Part shown: positions 61,141-64,000 of the stretch, one piece after another | Numbering within the stretch: position 1 is the first letter of the stretch | Layout: every line of letters begins with the position of its first letter | NCBI RefSeq assembly: GCF_002148795.1 | Contig: NZ_MPOB01000005.1 | Coordinates: 301,023-365,022, forward strand | DNA length: 64,000 bases | From: Oceanibaculum nanhaiense | GTDB lineage: Bacteria > Pseudomonadota > Alphaproteobacteria > Oceanibaculales > Oceanibaculaceae | Direction: 5' to 3' | Translations under genes and position numbers: made by a program | The notes under the pieces: generated by a model | What the model was told of the DNA's origin: nothing | What the model saw: the letters and a program-made list of their open reading frames with translations, nothing else | The model's database searches: none

Positions 61141-63186
61141 ATGGCGGCCGCCGAGGACATCGAAAAGGGCACGCCCGGCTCCGACCAGGAGCTGGAACAA
61201 TCGGCGCGTACCGAAGGGCTGAATTTCGACATCCAGCTGAACCAGCCGCTGGCGCAATTCTCGCGCCTGGGCACGCCCGCCTATGCCGCCGAATCGAAGG
61301 TGGGGGCCGCCGGGCGCTTCTACGCCATGGTGCTGGACCCCGATTATCCGCCGCGTACCAAGGCACTGCGGGGCTTACGCGGCGTGCGCATGCCGGGCCT
61401 GACCTGGCTGGAGGAATGGGCGGTGGTGCCCTGGCCGGCGGCGAACGGGGCGCAGCGGCTGATCTGCGTGTTCCGCCGGCCGAACGGCGACCCGCTGATG
61501 GATGGCCGCTACATGGCGCCCGCACCGATGCCGGAACGCCAGGTGATGGTAGATGTGGTGCAGCCGGTGCTGGAGACGCTGCTCGACCTGTTCCGCCTGG
61601 GGCTGACGCATGGCGCCATCCGGCCGAATAATCTGTATCGCTGCCGCGACCAGGGCCGTGTCGTGCTGGGCGAATGCCTGTCGGTGCCGCCCGGCGCCGA
61701 CCAGCCGGAAATATTCGAGCCGCTGGACCGCGCCGCGACCGAGCCGCTGACACGGGGCGAGCCGGCGATGAGCGACGATGTCTATGCGCTGGGCATGACG
61801 GCGGCGTTCCTGCTGGTCGGCAAGCATCCGGCGCCTGAGCAGAACGCCAAGGCGCTGCTGCGCAAGCGGGTCGAGGGGGCGAGCTTCATGCTGCTGTCGG
61901 AGCGGCACCGCCTGCCCTACAGCATGCTGGAATTCCTGCGCGGCACGCTGCAGGACGATTCGCGCGACCGCTGGACGCTGATGGACATCGATGCCTGGCT
62001 GAAGGATGGCACGATTCCGAAGACCAAGCTGCACCTGCCGAAGATGGCCGGCTGGCCGATGGAGTTCCTGGGCGAGCCGCACACCACGCTGCGCTCGCTC
62101 GCCTATACGGTTGCCCGCTCGACCGATATCGAGGGCGCCAAGGACTTCCTGCTCAGCCGCAAGTTCCGCAACTGGATGGCGCGCGGGCTGGACGAGGAGC
62201 GCATGCTGCCGGCGCTCGATGCGCTGTTCGGCGAGCGTGAGGAAAAGAGCATCGACAAGATGGCCGAGGCGGTGTCCCTGGCCTGCATGCAGCTGAACCC
62301 CCAGGCGCCGCTGCACTATAAGGGGCTGGCGGTGAATCCCGCCGGCATGGGAACGGCGCTGTCGTCGCAGTATGATGACCCGGCCTTCCGTGCCCGTCTC
62401 ATCGAGATGGTGAAAAGCAACATACCGCTGCGCTGGCTGGGCGCGCAGTCGGATGCCGATGGCTATATCGGCGTGCACAAGCTGCTGACCAAGGCGCAGG
62501 GGCTGGCGTCGCGCAGCGGCTGGGGCTTCGGTGTGGAGCGCGCGCTGTACGAAATGCAGCCGATGGCGCGCTGCCGCAGCACGCTGTTGAACAAGTATCT
62601 GGTGTACCGGGTGGAGGCGATCCTGCCGGCGCTGGAAGAGGCGGCGGCGGCGGCCAAGGAACCCTTCCTGCCGGTGGACAAGCATCTGGTTGCCTTCGTC
62701 ATGTCGCGCCGGCGCGATTTCTCCATCGGCCTGCTGGAAGGGCTGGACGGCGCTGACGAATTCGCCAAGGCCCAGGCGGCGCTGCGCTTCCTCTCCTTCC
62801 TGGAGGAGAAGACGGAAAATTCCGATGGCTGGCCGGAACTGGCGCGCATGCTGGGCGGCATGCTGCAGCCTGGCATCGACCGCATCCTGCGGCCGCGCCG
62901 CAAGGCGGAGCTGCAGCGCAAGACCGACAAGGCGATGGAAGAGGGCAAGCTGTCGGCCCTGCAGGAAGTGTTCAGGCAGGGCGGGCTGTTCGAGCAGGAC
63001 CAGCGCGAGTTCAAGGATGCCAGCTTCCGCTGGCGGCTGAACCAGACACAGATCCTGTCGGCGGAGAATGACGAGAGGCTGCTGGTTCAGCGCGCCGGGG
63101 AACTGGGCAGCCGCATCGCCTTCTTCATCACCGTCAGCCTGTCCTTTATCAGCGTCGCCGGCATCATGGTGTTCATGCTGATCTGA
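61141..63186 (+). CDS. Tail-anchored protein kinase-like protein, probably a pseudokinase
   Basis: A 681-aa protein with a kinase C-lobe-like region: HGAIRPNNLY at 157-166 in place of the catalytic HxDxKxxN loop, GECL near 177 where DFG should be, and SDDVYALGMTAAFLLVGKHP (211-230), matching the helix F region of protein kinases. The Gly loop and VAIK Lys are not visible, and the catalytic Asp is lost. A long helical region follows to residue 640 and one hydrophobic helix (IAFFITVSLSFISVAGIMVF, about 658-677) ends the protein, so it is tail-anchored. It lies 0.55 kb after tssA and is separated by the VOC gene. It may be a degenerate relative of T6SS kinases (PpkA) or independent. Confidence 0.7.
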   Translation: MAAAEDIEKGTPGSDQELEQSARTEGLNFDIQLNQPLAQFSRLGTPAYAAESKVGAAGRFYAMVLDPDYPPRTKALRGLRGVRMPGLTWLEEWAVVPWPAANGAQRLICVFRRPNGDPLMDGRYMAPAPMPERQVMVDVVQPVLETLLDLFRLGLTHGAIRPNNLYRCRDQGRVVLGECLSVPPGADQPEIFEPLDRAATEPLTRGEPAMSDDVYALGMTAAFLLVGKHPAPEQNAKALLRKRVEGASFMLLSERHRLPYSMLEFLRGTLQDDSRDRWTLMDIDAWLKDGTIPKTKLHLPKMAGWPMEFLGEPHTTLRSLAYTVARSTDIEGAKDFLLSRKFRNWMARGLDEERMLPALDALFGEREEKSIDKMAEAVSLACMQLNPQAPLHYKGLAVNPAGMGTALSSQYDDPAFRARLIEMVKSNIPLRWLGAQSDADGYIGVHKLLTKAQGLASRSGWGFGVERALYEMQPMARCRSTLLNKYLVYRVEAILPALEEAAAAAKEPFLPVDKHLVAFVMSRRRDFSIGLLEGLDGADEFAKAQAALRFLSFLEEKTENSDGWPELARMLGGMLQPGIDRILRPRRKAELQRKTDKAMEEGKLSALQEVFRQGGLFEQDQREFKDASFRWRLNQTQILSAENDERLLVQRAGELGSRIAFFITVSLSFISVAGIMVFMLI

Positions 63187-63213
63187 TGCCGCCGGCGCGG
63201 CCCCGCGACGGGG

Positions 63214-64000
63214 TCAGACGTTGAAGCGGAAGTGGAAGATGTCGCCATCCTTCACGAGATATTCCGAGCCTTCGACGCGCAGCTTGCCGGCATCCTTGGC
63301 GCCCTGCTCACCGCCGCAGGCGATGAAATCCTCATAGGCGATGGTCTCGGCCCGGATGAAGCCGCGCTCGAAATCGCTGTGGATGACGCCGGCAGCTTCC
63401 GGCGCCTTGGCGCCCTTGCGCACGGTCCAGGCGCGGGTTTCCTTCGGTCCGGCGGTGAAGAAGGTTAAAAGCTCGAGCAGCGAATAGCCGGCGCGGATGA
63501 CGCGGGCGAGGCCGGCTTCCTCCAGACCCAGCGAGGACAGGAACTCCTCGCGGTCGGCGCTGTCCTTGATCTGCGCGATCTCGGCCTCGATGGCGGCGGA
63601 GATGACGACGCTGGTCGCACCTTCGGCCTTGGCCTTGGCGGCGACCTTCTCGGACAGGGCATTGCCGGTGGCCGCCTCGTCTTCCGAGACGTTGCACAGA
63701 TAGAGCACCGGCTTGGAGGTGATGAGCTGCAGCTGCTTCACCGCCTTCTGCTCGTTCTCGGCAAACTTGACGGTGCGGGCCGGCTGGCCTTCACGCAGCG
63801 CCGCCAGGATCGGCTCGATGATCTCCATCTGCGCCTTGGCGTCCTTCTCGCCGCTCTTGGCCTTCTTGGACAAGGGCAGGGCGCGGCGCTCCAGGCTGTC
63901 GAGGTCGGAGAGCATCAGTTCGGTCTCGACCGTGTCGGCATCGCGGATCGGATCGACCGAGCCCTCGACATGGGTGATGTCGCCGGATTCGAAACAGCGC
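63214..64000 (-). CDS. ychF: Redox-regulated ATPase YchF (partial, N-terminus cut by window edge)
   Basis: The universally conserved Obg-family P-loop ATPase that binds ribosomes and affects oxidative-stress response. The frame stays open to the right edge. Visible parts are FESGDITHVEGSVDPIRDA near the edge (before the coiled-coil domain), the helical LSDLDSLERRALPLSKK section, LYLCNVSEDEA, and a C-terminal TGS-like domain ending GSEYLVKDGDIFHFRFNV, which is the typical YchF end. The N-terminal P-loop lies outside the window. It is convergent with the pseudokinase gene. Confidence 0.96.
   Translation of the reverse strand, partial: RCFESGDITHVEGSVDPIRDADTVETELMLSDLDSLERRALPLSKKAKSGEKDAKAQMEIIEPILAALREGQPARTVKFAENEQKAVKQLQLITSKPVLYLCNVSEDEAATGNALSEKVAAKAKAEGATSVVISAAIEAEIAQIKDSADREEFLSSLGLEEAGLARVIRAGYSLLELLTFFTAGPKETRAWTVRKGAKAPEAAGVIHSDFERGFIRAETIAYEDFIACGGEQGAKDAGKLRVEGSEYLVKDGDIFHFRFNV

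Noticed and set aside
61141-63186. Active PpkA-type Ser/Thr kinase
   Set aside because: The catalytic loop reads HGAIRPNN, so the Asp is lost; DFG and nucleotide-binding motifs are also absent.

Overview
The window is GC-rich chromosomal DNA from an alphaproteobacterium, most likely a member of the Rhodospirillales or a close relative. The support is the DUF1476 (F1-ATPase zeta inhibitor) gene, the petABC cytochrome bc1 operon, a SUV3-like helicase next to an S4-domain gene, and FumC paired with a ribbon-helix-helix protein. No tRNA, rRNA, CRISPR array or intact insertion sequence was seen. Genes are tightly packed, with many 4-bp start/stop overlaps.

1-15 kb is core metabolism: mtnA (cut by the left edge), purB, DUF1476, an NRDE protein, purC-purS-methyltransferase, the fumC/RHH pair, an acyl-CoA dehydrogenase that looks like a sulfinopropionyl-CoA desulfinase, hemF, trmL, petABC, mtnP, a DUF1428 protein and a dienelactone hydrolase. 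A perfect 22-bp palindrome lies upstream of the DUF1428 gene.

15-38 kb is mostly cell-surface carbohydrate genes mixed with housekeeping. One block has a GT4 glycosyltransferase, three different sulfotransferase-like proteins and an ABC-2 export permease without a visible ATPase. A second block has kdsD, a RimK-like ATP-grasp ligase overlapping a GNAT/C39-peptidase fusion, a membrane sulfatase-fold protein and galE, followed on the other strand by a GT2 enzyme, an 815-aa double glycosyltransferase and a CgeB-like glycosyltransferase. Between them are rarA, a Deg-type protease, the SUV3-like helicase and hslR.

38-43.6 kb carries pepN and a divergent puuB/puuA-like pair for putrescine use, then a 250-bp cluster of palindromic intergenic repeats. 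Related repeats occur near 2.5 and 22.3 kb.

44-60.6 kb is one co-oriented type VI secretion locus: tssB, tssC, hcp, tssE, tssF, tssG, vgrG, a MORN-like gene, a DUF4150 PAAR-like gene, tssJ, tssK, tssL, tssM, tssA. It has the tube, sheath, baseplate, spike and membrane complex, but no tssH/clpV, no Fha/PpkA/PppA genes and no recognisable toxin. TssC has about 100 extra N-terminal residues and TssM has lost its Walker A motif. A tail-anchored pseudokinase-like gene lies 0.5 kb downstream. This atypical T6SS, the ATP-grasp/GNAT-C39 pair and the desulfinase-like enzyme are the most interesting items. The window ends inside ychF.
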